A DNA stretch of 64,000 bases from Duganella guangzhouensis (GCF_009674535.1 NZ_WKJK01000001.1:496001-560000); one strand, 5' to 3'. Positions 9,171 through 18,035 are shown, counted from the stretch's first letter. Notes: generated by a model from the letters alone, not told the origin. Program-made: numbers and translations.

Positions 9171-9200
9171 CAGGCCCGGCGCAGCCGTGCTCCGGGCCTG
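9171..9200 (+). terminator. GC-rich hairpin after M28 peptidase gene
   Basis: Nine-base-pair stem (CAGGCCCGG with CCGGGCCTG) and a 12-nt loop, starting 8 nt after the stop codon. There is no T tract, so it is only a weak intrinsic terminator candidate or an mRNA 3'-end stabiliser. Confidence 0.45.
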
Positions 9201-9241
9201 CCGCCACCGTGATAGACTTCCAGACAGATAGGGAGGACATC

Positions 9242-9469
9242 ATGGATACGCTACACTATAAAGGGTGGGCCATCATTCCCACCGCGCTACCGACCGGCCA
9301 TCACCACTGGGCCGCCAGCTGCGACCTGGCCCGCATTACCGGCGATGGCCAGGAAGTGTTTGAGGACGTGACCGAACCGGTGGAAAGCACCACCCGCGAG
9401 GCCGCACTGTCCGCCGCCTGCGCGCAGGCCAGGGCGCAGATCGACAACATCATCGCCAATCCGCAGTAA
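9242..9469 (+). CDS. Small conserved-looking protein, function unknown
   Basis: 75 residues from ATG 9242, with a strong Shine-Dalgarno AGGGAGG 8 nt upstream. An in-frame start at 9164 would begin right after the peptidase stop and lacks this site. The protein is soluble and Ala/Thr-rich, with a HHHWAASCDLAR segment and a C-terminal helix. No family recognised. Confidence 0.7.
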   Translation: MDTLHYKGWAIIPTALPTGHHHWAASCDLARITGDGQEVFEDVTEPVESTTREAALSAACAQARAQIDNIIANPQ

Positions 9470-9515
9470 GGCTGGCTTAAGAGCATGGCCATGCGGCCTG
9501 TGATAACATAGCTGC

Positions 9516-9908
9516 ATGACTGTGCTGTTCCGCTCCTTCCTCGTTTGGCTGATGCTGCTGGCGCTCCCGTATCAGGGATATGCCTCGGCGCAGATGCTGC
9601 TGTGCGTCGTTCCGGCGCCGGCACAGGAAGCGCATGCGGCCATGAACATGCCGGCCGGCCCGCACGATCACGCGGCCATGCTGGCGGCGCAAGCCGCGCA
9701 TCAGCATGACGGCGACCAGTCTTCCAGCCATTCCAACATGAAGTGCACCGGCTCCGCATGCTGCGCTGCCGCCGCGCCCTTGCTGACGCTGGACCTGAGC
9801 GCACCCGCGTCGCCGCTGGCGTCGCGCATGGTGCCGTTCTATTCCGACTTCCTTCCTGCGGTCGATCTGGCCCACCCTGAACGTCCCCCTCAAGGCCGCG
9901 ACGCCTGA
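9516..9908 (+). CDS. Exported His/Met-rich protein of a copper-type cluster
   Basis: 130 residues. The N-terminal hydrophobic segment (about 4-24) looks like a signal peptide. Next comes a His/Met-rich stretch (HAAMNMP, HDHAAM, HQHDGDQ) and a SACCAA motif, typical of small periplasmic metal-binding proteins at the head of copper-resistance operons. It is followed by a TolC-family gene and a multicopper oxidase gene in the same direction, which supports copper binding (inference). No named family is claimed. Confidence 0.7.
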   Translation: MTVLFRSFLVWLMLLALPYQGYASAQMLLCVVPAPAQEAHAAMNMPAGPHDHAAMLAAQAAHQHDGDQSSSHSNMKCTGSACCAAAAPLLTLDLSAPASPLASRMVPFYSDFLPAVDLAHPERPPQGRDA

Positions 9909-9974
9909 TGTCACCCAAGCTCCGTCCGCGAGCTGCGTAATTTCCTAATAATTTGTCACTTGAAGGTGTAAGAC

Positions 9975-11357
9975 ATGACTTGTCTGCATAAACTTGCCGG
10001 CGGCGCCAGCCTGGTGCTGCTGCTGAGCGGCTGTGCGTCGCTGTCCGGCGATGGCGGCTTTGGCGCCGCCGCCGGCATCAGCGAAGCGCGCACCGGCGTT
10101 AAAGCCAGCGTCGCGGGACGCTTGCCGCGTAACGAAGACGATGAGCGCGCACTGGCCGCCATCATTCATCAAAAACTGGCGCAGCCGCTGGCTGCCGACG
10201 ACGCGGTGCAGATCGCGCTGCTGAACAACCGTGGGCTGCAAGCCAGCTATTGGTCGCTGGGCGTGGTCGAGGCGGATCTGGTGCAGGCCGGCCGTCTGCA
10301 AAACCCGGTGCTGGATTTCAAGCGTAGCCACGGCAACGGTGAAGTCGGTATCGAGCGTACGCTGACCTTTAATCTGGTCGGCCTGATTACCGCGCCGATG
10401 GCCGGCCGTATTGAAGGCCGCCGCTATGAACAGACCAAGCTGCTGGTCGCCAACGAGGCGCTGAAGGTGGCAGCCGATACGCGCCGCGCCTGGGTGGATG
10501 CGGTGGCCGCCAGCCAGATCGCCGATTACGCAAAGCAGGTGGAGGCATCGGCCCAGGCCAGCGCCGAACTGGCGGAGCGCATGCGCAAGGCTGGCAACTG
10601 GAGCGCGCTGGATCTGGCGCGCGAGCAGGCGTATCACGCGCAGACCGTGGCCGAAGTCACGCACGCGCAAAAGGCTGCCGTCAGCGCGCGCGAGAAGTTG
10701 ACCCGTTTGCTGGGCCTGAGCGGCGAGCAGGCGGCGAGCTATCGTCTGCCGGATCATCTGCCTGAGCTGCCGGCCACGCCGCGCGAGCTGGCGGACATCG
10801 AGCAGGTCGCGCTCAACGAGCGGCTGGATGTCCAAGCCGCCAAGCTGGATACCGAGCAAACCGCCTCCACGCTGGGACTGACGCGCAGCACGCGCTTCAT
10901 CAACGTGCTGGATCTGGGCGCGGTGCGCAATACCGACGGCGGCACCGCCACGCGCGGCTATGAGCTGTCGCTGGAGATCCCGCTGTTCGACTGGGGCTCG
11001 GCGCGCGTGGCACGGGCGGAATCGACCTATATGCAGTCGGTGAACCTGCTGGCGCAAGCGGCGGTGCAGGCGCGCAGCGAGGCGCGCGAGAGCTATGCCG
11101 ATTACCGTGCCTCGTACGAGCTGGCGCGCCACTACCGCGATCAGGTGGTCCCGCTGCGCAAGCGGATCTCCGATCAAACCCTGTTGCGCTATAACGGCAT
11201 GCTGATGAGCGTCTTCGAGCTGCTGGCCGATGCGCGCGAACAGGCCAGTGCCGTCAGCGGCTACATCGGCGCGCTGCAAGCTTACTGGACCGCGCAAGCC
11301 AATCTGGAGGCCGCGCTGGGCGGTCGTCTGCCATCGAATAAAGGAGTACAACCATGA
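9975..11357 (+). CDS. TolC-family outer-membrane efflux lipoprotein
   Basis: 460 residues. The lipobox LLLSGC puts the lipid-modified Cys at about residue 21. Two long helical repeats typical of OEP/TolC follow, with the pattern of sequential helices DAVQIALLNNRGLQA and VARAESTYMQSVNLLAQA. OEP proteins form trimeric outer-membrane ducts for RND or MFP pumps, but no pump gene is next to it. The stop overlaps the start of the multicopper oxidase gene by 4 nt (ATGA), so the two are translationally coupled, giving a copper-linked role by context. Confidence 0.88.
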   Translation: MTCLHKLAGGASLVLLLSGCASLSGDGGFGAAAGISEARTGVKASVAGRLPRNEDDERALAAIIHQKLAQPLAADDAVQIALLNNRGLQASYWSLGVVEADLVQAGRLQNPVLDFKRSHGNGEVGIERTLTFNLVGLITAPMAGRIEGRRYEQTKLLVANEALKVAADTRRAWVDAVAASQIADYAKQVEASAQASAELAERMRKAGNWSALDLAREQAYHAQTVAEVTHAQKAAVSAREKLTRLLGLSGEQAASYRLPDHLPELPATPRELADIEQVALNERLDVQAAKLDTEQTASTLGLTRSTRFINVLDLGAVRNTDGGTATRGYELSLEIPLFDWGSARVARAESTYMQSVNLLAQAAVQARSEARESYADYRASYELARHYRDQVVPLRKRISDQTLLRYNGMLMSVFELLADAREQASAVSGYIGALQAYWTAQANLEAALGGRLPSNKGVQP

Positions 11358-12730
11358 CCACCCGCCGATCTTTTCTGGGCAGTGCCGCCACCTTGCTGGG
11401 TGCCGGCGTCGTAAGCAAAGCCGGCGCGGCGTCGTTGCCGGAAGCGCCGCTGCAATCGTCGGCCGCCACGCAGGGGCCACTGGCACCGCCGAACGGGCGG
11501 CCGTATAACCCGGTCGTCACGCTGAACGGCTGGACGCTGCCGTGGCGGATGAAGGATGGCGTCAAGGAGTTCCATCTGGTGGCCGAGCCGGTGGTGCGCG
11601 AGATCGCTCCCGGCATGACGGCCAATCTGTGGGGCTACAACGGCCAGAGCCCCGGTCCGACCATCGAAGTGGTGGAGGGCGACCGGGTGCGCATCTTCGT
11701 CACCAACAAGCTGCCGGAGCATACCAGCGTGCATTGGCATGGCCAGCGTCTGCCGAATGGCATGGATGGCGTGACCGGCCTGACGCAGCCTGGCATCGCG
11801 CCGGGCAAGACCTTTGTCTACGAATTTGTGGCCAAGCATGCTGGCACCTTCATGTATCACCCGCACGCCGATGAGATGGCGCAGATGGCGATGGGGATGA
11901 TGGGCTTCTGGGTCACGCATCCGCACGATCCCAAGCTGCATGCGGTGGACCGCGACTTTGTGTTCCTGCTGAACGCCTACGATATCGATCCGGGTAGCTA
12001 CACGCCCAAGGTCAACACCATGACGGACTTTAATCTGTGGACCTTCAACAGCCGCGCCTTCCCCGGCATCGATCCGATGGTGGTGCGCAAGGATGACCGG
12101 GTGCGCATCCGTGTCGGCAATCTGACCATGACCAACCATCCAGTGCATTTGCATGGCCATTCGTTCGAGGTGACCGGCACCGACGGCGGCTGGGTGCGGC
12201 CGGCGGCGCGCTGGCCGGAGGTGACCACGGATATCGCGGTGGGGCAGATGCGGGCCATCGAATTCATCGCCGACGAGCCGGGGGATTGGGCCTTCCACTG
12301 CCATAAATCGCATCACACCATGAACGCGATGGGGCATGATGTGCCGACCATGATCGGTGTCGACCACAGTGGTGTGGCGCAGAAGATTAATAATCTGGTG
12401 CCAGGCTATATGGTCATGGGCGACAAGGGCGGGGCGATGGATGGCATGCAGATGCCGCTGCCGGAGAATACGCTGCCGATGATGACCGGAGAGGGACCAT
12501 TCGGCGGGCTCGATATGGGGGGCATGTTCACGGTGGTGAAGGTGAGGGAAGGGCTGGCGCGCAATGACTACAAGGATCCGGGCTGGTACCGGCATCCCAA
12601 GGGGACGGTGGCACGGGAGTGGAGCGGTGAGACCCCGGCCGCGCCACGCGCTCCGGGCGTGCCGCCGTCCAAGCCGTCAGAAGCGATGGACGTGAAGCGC
12701 GACGGTGGTGATATGCATCACCATCACTGA
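11354..12730 (+). CDS. Tat-exported multicopper oxidase (CopA/CueO-like)
   Basis: 458 residues. Twin-arginine signal (TTRRSFLGSAATLLGAG) at the N-terminus. All copper-ligand motifs are visible: HWHGQRLPNGMDG, YHPHADEM, HPVHLHGHSFEV and WAFHCHKSHHTMNAMGHD (type 1, 2 and 3 copper sites). The C-terminus ends in a His cluster (DMHHHH). Such enzymes oxidise Cu(I) or organic substrates in the periplasm and protect against copper. It overlaps the TolC-family gene upstream and, by 7 nt, the convergent coiled-coil gene downstream. Confidence 0.92.
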   Translation: MTTRRSFLGSAATLLGAGVVSKAGAASLPEAPLQSSAATQGPLAPPNGRPYNPVVTLNGWTLPWRMKDGVKEFHLVAEPVVREIAPGMTANLWGYNGQSPGPTIEVVEGDRVRIFVTNKLPEHTSVHWHGQRLPNGMDGVTGLTQPGIAPGKTFVYEFVAKHAGTFMYHPHADEMAQMAMGMMGFWVTHPHDPKLHAVDRDFVFLLNAYDIDPGSYTPKVNTMTDFNLWTFNSRAFPGIDPMVVRKDDRVRIRVGNLTMTNHPVHLHGHSFEVTGTDGGWVRPAARWPEVTTDIAVGQMRAIEFIADEPGDWAFHCHKSHHTMNAMGHDVPTMIGVDHSGVAQKINNLVPGYMVMGDKGGAMDGMQMPLPENTLPMMTGEGPFGGLDMGGMFTVVKVREGLARNDYKDPGWYRHPKGTVAREWSGETPAAPRAPGVPPSKPSEAMDVKRDGGDMHHHH

Positions 12731-13179
12731 CCGTAAAAAGCCTTGGCGGCCAGTGCCAGTACGCCGAACGCGATGGTGAGCTGGCCGCCTACCATCCACA
12801 GCATGAAGACATGCAGATCTCGGCGTACGCCATCGACGGTGGCTTCGATGCGGTCGAGACGTTTGTCGGTTTGGTCAAATCGCTGCGTGAAGTGCTCTTT
12901 TAGATCGTCAAACCGGCGATCGATTTCTTGTTTCAAGTCGTTAAAGCGACGGTCGATTTCTTGTTTCAAGTCGTCAAAGCGACGGTCGATGTCTTGTCGC
13001 ATTTCGTCAAAGCGCCGGTTGATGTCCCCGCGTAGCTCGACGCCGACCTTGTTATGCTGCAGGTCGGTGATTTGTTCTTGCATGTGTTGAATGCGGTCAT
13101 CCATCTCAGTCTCTAGTTTGGCGAGCGCGGCGGTATGGTTGGCGCTGGTGGTTTCCAGCTTGGCGATACGGTCTTCCAT
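12724..13179 (-). CDS. Coiled-coil protein with C-terminal membrane anchor
   Basis: 151 residues from ATG 13179 (MEDRIAKLE). The first 115 residues are a continuous coiled coil built partly from 11-residue units (DRRFDDLKQEI repeated), encoded by 33-nt DNA repeats. A hydrophobic segment (about 125-148) forms a C-terminal membrane anchor. Similar short proteins are common in proteobacteria; their function is unknown. It is convergent with the multicopper oxidase gene and divergent from the CLC gene, with a 98-nt shared promoter region. Confidence 0.8.
   Translation of the reverse strand: MEDRIAKLETTSANHTAALAKLETEMDDRIQHMQEQITDLQHNKVGVELRGDINRRFDEMRQDIDRRFDDLKQEIDRRFNDLKQEIDRRFDDLKEHFTQRFDQTDKRLDRIEATVDGVRRDLHVFMLWMVGGQLTIAFGVLALAAKAFYGQ
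12905..13036 (-). repeat. Tandem 33-nt repeats inside coiled-coil gene
   Basis: Units begin at 12905, 12938, 12971 and 13004. Units 1 and 2 are nearly identical; units 3 and 4 diverge at the end. Each unit encodes 11 residues of coiled coil, so the repeat number sets the rod length. Slippage here would stay in frame. Confidence 0.85.
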
Positions 13180-13277
13180 GAAATCGTCCTCCTGCGGAGT
13201 GAGTGCGGCAATGGCGGGCTGATAAGGTGTTAGACCTATCCGCATGCGATTTGATCCATCTCAGTAGATTTGCTAGT

Positions 13278-14552
13278 ATGCAAAGCTCTATGAAAGTCTC
13301 CCGCTACCCGGAACCTATCCTGCTCTTGCCCTATATTGGCAAATGGACCGCGCTCGCTGGCCTGATCGCTGCACTGAGCGGCACGGCCTCGGCCTTTTTC
13401 CTGTTCTCGCTGGACTACGCCACCCACTGGCGCGAAACGCATCCGTGGATTATCTGGCTGCTGCCGCTGGCCGGCTTCGCGGTCGGCTGGATCTACCTCA
13501 AATTCGGCAGCAGCGTGGAAGCCGGCAACAACCTGCTGATCGACGAAATCCACGATCCCAAGAAAGTCGTCCCGCTGCGCATGGCGCCGCTGGTATTGTT
13601 CGGCACCGTGGTGTCGCACTGGTTCGGCGCCTCGGTCGGGCGCGAAGGCACGGCGGTGCAGATGGGCGGCACGCTGGCCGATCAACTGACCCACATCTTC
13701 CGGCTGCGCCACAGCGAACGCCGCATCGTCCTGATGGCCGGCATCAGCGCCGGTTTCGCCTCCGTGTTCGGCACACCGCTGGCCGGCGCCATCTTCGGCC
13801 TGGAGGTGCTGGCCATCGGCCGCCTGCGCTACGACGCCATCTTCCCCTGCATGATGGCCGCCATCGCCGCCGACCAGGTGGGGATGGCGTGGGGCGTGCA
13901 TCACACCCATTACGCCATCAGCGCCATCGCCCCGATCACCTTGTGGAGCGTGGCCGCCGTGCTGGTGGCCGGCATCGTGTTTGGACTGGTCGGCATGGGC
14001 TTCGCCAAGGCCACGCACGCCGCATCCGCGTTCATGAAGCGGCACATTAGCTACGCGCCATTGCGTCCCTTGGTCGGCGGCGTTGTGGTGGCGCTGGCCG
14101 TGTGGTGGCTGGGCACGCGCTACATCGGCCTGGGCATTCCAGTGATCGTCGAAGCGTTCCAGCAGCCGGTGGCACCGTGGGACTTCCTCGGCAAATTCGC
14201 CTTCACGGTCGCCTCGCTGGGCAGCGGATTCAAAGGCGGCGAGGTGACGCCGTTGTTCTACATCGGCGCGACGCTGGGCAATGCGCTGGCGCCGCTGTTG
14301 CAGATGCCGTTCGCCATGCTGGCCGGCCTTGGCTTCGTCGCCGTGTTTGCCGGCGCCGCCAACACGCCGCTGGCATCTACCATCATGGCGATCGAATTAT
14401 TCGGTCCGCAGATCGGACCTTATGCGGCGCTGGCGTGCGTGGTGGCGTACCTGTTCTCCGGCCATAGCGGCATCTATCGCGCCCAGCGCGTCGGCCTGCT
14501 CAAGCACCGCCTGCCGCCAGTGGCGCGCGACCGCAAGCCGCCTTCAGTTTAA
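13278..14552 (+). CDS. CLC-family chloride channel/transporter
   Basis: About 424 residues from ATG 13278 (ATG 13290 is also possible; neither has a clear ribosome site). Polytopic membrane protein with CLC selectivity-filter motifs GREGTAVQMGG (GREGP-type) and GSGFKGGEVTPLFYIGA (GxFxP-type region). The SAGFASVFGTPLAGAIFGLE segment matches the dimer-interface helices of the family. CLC proteins move Cl- passively or in exchange for H+. No CBS domains are present. The gene stop overlaps the convergent MscS gene by 4 nt. Confidence 0.88.
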   Translation: MQSSMKVSRYPEPILLLPYIGKWTALAGLIAALSGTASAFFLFSLDYATHWRETHPWIIWLLPLAGFAVGWIYLKFGSSVEAGNNLLIDEIHDPKKVVPLRMAPLVLFGTVVSHWFGASVGREGTAVQMGGTLADQLTHIFRLRHSERRIVLMAGISAGFASVFGTPLAGAIFGLEVLAIGRLRYDAIFPCMMAAIAADQVGMAWGVHHTHYAISAIAPITLWSVAAVLVAGIVFGLVGMGFAKATHAASAFMKRHISYAPLRPLVGGVVVALAVWWLGTRYIGLGIPVIVEAFQQPVAPWDFLGKFAFTVASLGSGFKGGEVTPLFYIGATLGNALAPLLQMPFAMLAGLGFVAVFAGAANTPLASTIMAIELFGPQIGPYAALACVVAYLFSGHSGIYRAQRVGLLKHRLPPVARDRKPPSV

Positions 14553-16195
14553 TCGGCGCCAGGTTGCGCAGCCGGTGCCCGATGCCATTCGGACTGCGGC
14601 AGTATGTGTGAGCCTTCCTGCGGCTGGAAGAAGTGTGGCGAGGTGATATCGACGCCGTATTCGTTGAACACGTCCAGGATGTGCTGGTGCAGCCGGTTCA
14701 GAACCTCGGCGCGCTGGCGTGGTGCTTCGGCGTTGGAGTAGGCCACCAGCTTATATTCGACGTAAAAGTCGGACAGGGCGGACTGCATCACATAAGGTGC
14801 GGGCGTGGCGGCGATGTCCGGCGTGCGGCGCGCGGCCAGTTCCAGCATCGCGTGTGCTTGGCGCCAGGGCGTGTCATAGCCGAGCGAGATTTTGGTGTCG
14901 ACCACGAAGCCGGTGCCGTCAAACGCGCGCGAGTAGTTCTTGCTGGTGTTAGACAGCACCCAGGCGTTGGGCATGGTGACTTCTTCGCCAAGGCCGGTGC
15001 GTAGACGGGTTTCGAACATGCCCAGTTCCACCACCGTGCCTTCCACTTCGCCGATGCGCACGTACTCGCCTTTGCGCAGCGAGCGCGCGTACATCAGGAT
15101 CAAACCGCTGGCGCCCTGGCCGACGATGCTGGAGGCGCCGATCGATACCATCAGCCCCACCAGCACCGACAGTCCCTGGAATGCCGCCGTCTGCGCGCCG
15201 GGCAGATAAGGGTAGGCCATGGCCAGCGCGAACAGCCAGATCACCACATTGGCGATGCGGCGTGTGGGCACGGCGGTATCCTGGTCCAGCCAGCCGACTT
15301 GCAGCTCGCCGCTTTCCACGCGCTGGAACACGGAGCCCAGCGTCAGCATCACCAGCCGCGCGATGGCGGCGATCACCGCCACCAGCACCAGGCCGGGCAG
15401 GGCGTTGACGATGCTGGTGGCCACGCCGGTGATAACGTCGATCAGATAATCCTGCAGCCGCTCGCCCCAGCTGCGCGTGTACGGTGCTTTGCCCAGCACG
15501 AATGCCAGCCACAGATAGGTCGCGATCAGCCGCAGCGCCCAGATCAGCAAATTGACCACATGCCGCATGAAGCGCACATAGTGTTCGGCATCCAGCACAC
15601 GCACGTTCTTGACTTTGACGCGGCCCAGATGGCGGCTCAACGTCTGTGCCGAGCGTTTGCCGACCCAGCGATGCAGCAGCGACAGGCCGCGCAGCACCAA
15701 GCCATACGCCAGCGTGGCGACCGCGCACAACGCGACGGCGATGGCCAGATAGCGTGGGCTGGCTTGTTCGCGGCGTTCGGCCAGCGCCTTTGTGAGTTGT
15801 TCGGCGCTTTCGGTGGCCACACTGTCGGTGGTGTCGCCGGCCAGCGCGTTGATGTCGGCCGGCGTGACCAGGAACAGCAGCGCGCCGTCCAGCATCACCT
15901 GCGTGCCCTCGTTGATCGGATGGATGCCGGCGTGCTGCGCGCCGCCGCGTGCCAGCACAGCGTCCAGCCGCTTGCGTGCCCCCTCGGCGCGGTCGTCGGG
16001 TGTGAAGCCGGCCATGGCGGTGCGGAACACGTAGATGGTGCGGTTCGCCACCACCAGCCGCGCTTGCGCTGGTGTGGCCGACGTGGCGGCTGGCGCGCCA
16101 ACCGTCGGCGCAGACGCATCGGCGGCAAACACGCCACCGCACATGGTGATTAACAGAAGGGCGCACAGCAGGCGGCGCAGAGCGGACATCGGCAT
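14549..16195 (-). CDS. MscS-family mechanosensitive ion channel
   Basis: 548 residues. N-terminal signal peptide, a periplasmic region of about 130 residues, then five or so membrane helices. The MscS pore helix and beta domain follow: GASSIVGQGASGLILMYARS, then GEYVRIGEVEGTVVELGMF, LRTGLGEEVTMPNA and NYSR. It opens under membrane tension to release solutes. The gene is divergent from the tRNA-Leu gene, and the prophage starts just beyond it. Confidence 0.92.
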   Translation of the reverse strand: MPMSALRRLLCALLLITMCGGVFAADASAPTVGAPAATSATPAQARLVVANRTIYVFRTAMAGFTPDDRAEGARKRLDAVLARGGAQHAGIHPINEGTQVMLDGALLFLVTPADINALAGDTTDSVATESAEQLTKALAERREQASPRYLAIAVALCAVATLAYGLVLRGLSLLHRWVGKRSAQTLSRHLGRVKVKNVRVLDAEHYVRFMRHVVNLLIWALRLIATYLWLAFVLGKAPYTRSWGERLQDYLIDVITGVATSIVNALPGLVLVAVIAAIARLVMLTLGSVFQRVESGELQVGWLDQDTAVPTRRIANVVIWLFALAMAYPYLPGAQTAAFQGLSVLVGLMVSIGASSIVGQGASGLILMYARSLRKGEYVRIGEVEGTVVELGMFETRLRTGLGEEVTMPNAWVLSNTSKNYSRAFDGTGFVVDTKISLGYDTPWRQAHAMLELAARRTPDIAATPAPYVMQSALSDFYVEYKLVAYSNAEAPRQRAEVLNRLHQHILDVFNEYGVDITSPHFFQPQEGSHILPQSEWHRAPAAQPGAD

Positions 16196-16290
16196 CCTCG
16201 GGCGGCAGTGGACAATGCCAACATCTTAACGGATTCAATAGTTGTCTGGCAGTTATGCCTACTTCATGGCATAATATTGGGCTTGTGTGG

Positions 16291-16375
16291 GCCTCGATGG
16301 TGAAATCGGTAGACACAGGAGACTTAAAATCTCCCGCCGCAAGGCGTGCCGGTTCGATTCCGGCTCGAGGCACCA
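16291..16375 (+). tRNA. tRNA-Leu (UAA anticodon)
   Basis: Acceptor stem GCCTCGA pairs with TCGAGGC. The anticodon loop CTTAAAA sits in a GGAGA/TCTCC stem, giving anticodon TAA. A long variable arm typical of class II tRNAs is present, with T-arm GGTTCGATTCC and an encoded CCA at 16373-16375. A phage integrase gene follows 155 nt downstream, so the 3' half is the likely integration target. Confidence 0.96.
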
Positions 16376-16376
16376 C
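16345..16376 (+). other. Probable left attachment site (attL) in tRNA-Leu 3' end
   Basis: Tyrosine-recombinase prophages usually integrate into the T-arm/acceptor 3' end of a tRNA and rebuild it. Here the host genes stop at the tRNA and the integrase and phage genes start right after it. The exact core cannot be fixed because attR lies beyond the window. Confidence 0.5.
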
Positions 16377-16399
16377 CATCCAAATTCAAGAATGCAGAT

Positions 16400-16443
16400 A
16401 AAAGCCGGTTTCCCTAGATATTACAGAGGGAAACCGGCTTTTT
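16400..16443 (+). terminator. Intrinsic terminator after tRNA-Leu
   Basis: Perfect stem of about 15 bp (AAAGCCGGTTTCCCT with AGGGAAACCGGCTTT), an 11-nt loop and a following T run. It ends the tRNA transcript and shields the integrase region; the A run on the 5' side lets it work in both directions. Confidence 0.85.
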
Positions 16444-16497
16444 TGCTTTTGGGATTTTGGTTAAAAACGGATGTTTTTGGGCAAAATAGTGCTACCA

Positions 16498-16516
16498 TTT
16501 GCCAAAATTTGGCAAA
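16498..16516. promoter_or_regulatory. 19-nt palindrome in front of integrase gene
   Basis: TTTGCCAAA-A-TTTGGCAAA is a perfect inverted repeat with a one-base centre. It ends inside the integrase ribosome-binding region (AAAGGAA). It could be an operator or an arm-type binding site; the protein that binds it is unknown. Confidence 0.5.
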
Positions 16517-16529
16517 GGAATTGGCAACG

Positions 16530-17507
16530 ATGGCAGGCCCAGTCAAGGTTGATGGCAAGTGGAGACACCGTATTATGGTGAAGGGTGTTCGGACGTCAGG
16601 CACGTTCGAGACCAAGGCCGCCGCGCTCGCGTGGGAGGCGGAACAGCGCACTGTCGTGACCGGCAAGACCATCGCGACGACGCAGACTTGCCAGGACGCG
16701 TTCGATCGGTACGAGCGCGACATCTCATCCAGGAAGAAGGGGCATCGATGGGAAGCGCTTAGACTCGCGGCGGCCGGACGCACCGCGCTGCCAGCATTCG
16801 GCGACGCCACACTCGGCTCAATTCGCGTTGTTGATATCGATGCTTCACATATCGCCGCCTACCGTGATGTTCGGCTGAAAACGGTTACCGGCGCAACGGT
16901 TGATCGGGAGCTGACACTCCTGTCGCACGTATTCACGATAGCCAGGAAAGAATGGAAGTGGATCAAGGCCAGTCCCACGACCGACGTCAGCAGACCAAAA
17001 AGCGCTCCGCCCCGCTTCCGAAGGATCACCCAGGACGAGATTGACCATATAACCGTTGCGCTCGGCTGGCAGAACAAGCCTCCGGTGACGAAGCAGCAGC
17101 GTGTGGCCGCCGCCTTTTTATTTGCGATCGAGACTGGCATGCGTGCTGGTGAAATCGTGAAGCTGACGAAATCGCTGGTAACGCCACCGGTGGCGCTGGT
17201 GCTGGATGCGAAGAATGGAGAGGACCGGCGAGTGCCAATGTCGGCGCGCGCAGTGGAGATTTGGAAGATGGTGCCGGAGGGGTTTGGTATCACGGCCGCA
17301 TCGATCGACGCGCTATTCCGTCAGGCGCGTGATGAGCGCACGCTTATCAAGGATCTGCATTTCCATGATACGCGCCATGAGGCGATTACGCGTCTCGCGA
17401 AAAAGCTGCATGTCCTTGATTTGGCCCGAATGACCGGCCACAAGGACATACGCAAGTTGATGATTTATTACAACGAGTCGGCCGAGGACATCGCCTCACG
17501 ACTTTAA
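16530..17507 (+). CDS. int: Phage tyrosine-recombinase integrase
   Basis: 325 residues from ATG 16530, preceded by AAAGGAATTGG. The frame is open upstream to 16287, but that part runs through the tRNA. An N-terminal arm/core-binding region is followed by the catalytic domain: ETGMRAGEIVKL (first Arg), HDTRHEAITRL (HxxR), MTGHKDIRKLMIYYN (His and nucleophilic Tyr). It catalyses integration and excision of this prophage at the tRNA-Leu. It faces the left early operon and overlaps the last gene of that operon by 12 nt. Confidence 0.95.
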   Translation: MAGPVKVDGKWRHRIMVKGVRTSGTFETKAAALAWEAEQRTVVTGKTIATTQTCQDAFDRYERDISSRKKGHRWEALRLAAAGRTALPAFGDATLGSIRVVDIDASHIAAYRDVRLKTVTGATVDRELTLLSHVFTIARKEWKWIKASPTTDVSRPKSAPPRFRRITQDEIDHITVALGWQNKPPVTKQQRVAAAFLFAIETGMRAGEIVKLTKSLVTPPVALVLDAKNGEDRRVPMSARAVEIWKMVPEGFGITAASIDALFRQARDERTLIKDLHFHDTRHEAITRLAKKLHVLDLARMTGHKDIRKLMIYYNESAEDIASRL

Positions 17508-17765
17508 CTGGTGGCTTTCCGCCCAGGCGATCACGTCACGCGCGCGGTAGAGTGCCTGGGCGCGGCCTGCGACCGGCAATCGGATAGGCTTGGGGAATGA
17601 CGGTAGCGGGATGATCTCCTTTCGGACGTTGTCCACTGATCGCTTCAGGTATGCCGCAACCAAGCTGGTATCCCACAGGTCGACCGCCACCGGAAGTGCT
17701 GGCCGTTGAAGTTTCTCGATTGCTGCAACCAGCTGCTTGATAATTTGGCTTTCGCTCATGTCCAT
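17496..17765 (-). CDS. AlpA/excisionase-like small DNA-binding protein
   Basis: 89 residues, last gene of the leftward early operon, convergent with int. The region DLWDTSLVAAYLKRSVDNVR followed by RARDVIAWAES has the winged-HTH layout of AlpA/MerR-like phage regulators and excisionases (recognition helix, wing, hydrophobic helix). Its position next to int makes an excision-directionality factor the best guess; a transcriptional regulator is the alternative. Confidence 0.6.
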   Translation of the reverse strand: MDMSESQIIKQLVAAIEKLQRPALPVAVDLWDTSLVAAYLKRSVDNVRKEIIPLPSFPKPIRLPVAGRAQALYRARDVIAWAESHQLKS

Positions 17766-17783
17766 GTGATGTTCCTTTTCGTT

Positions 17784-18035
17784 TTATCGCGGTACACGCG
17801 TAATTGGCCGCGCTATCCGTAGCTGAGCCATGGTTCGTGCGATTTCATCGGGGTTGACCACCAGCTGCGACGGCGGTGGATTTACCGCGGACTCCAGCCG
17901 GTCGAACCGGGCGGCGAGCGAGTTGACGGCGGCCAGCACGTCGCCCAGCGTCGGCTCGGTCTGCGCCAGGGAGCGGATGAAGTCGCGCGGCACGGCGGCC
18001 AGGTGCGGCAGCGGTCTTTGATCTGAGTGGGACAT
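17784..18035 (-). CDS. Small phage protein, unknown
   Basis: 83 residues; ATG 18035 overlaps the stop of the upstream gene (TGATG). Soluble, with a central amphipathic helix (LAAVNSLAARFDRLESAV) and a basic C-terminus (RIARPITRVPR). No family recognised. Confidence 0.65.
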   Translation of the reverse strand: MSHSDQRPLPHLAAVPRDFIRSLAQTEPTLGDVLAAVNSLAARFDRLESAVNPPPSQLVVNPDEIARTMAQLRIARPITRVPR

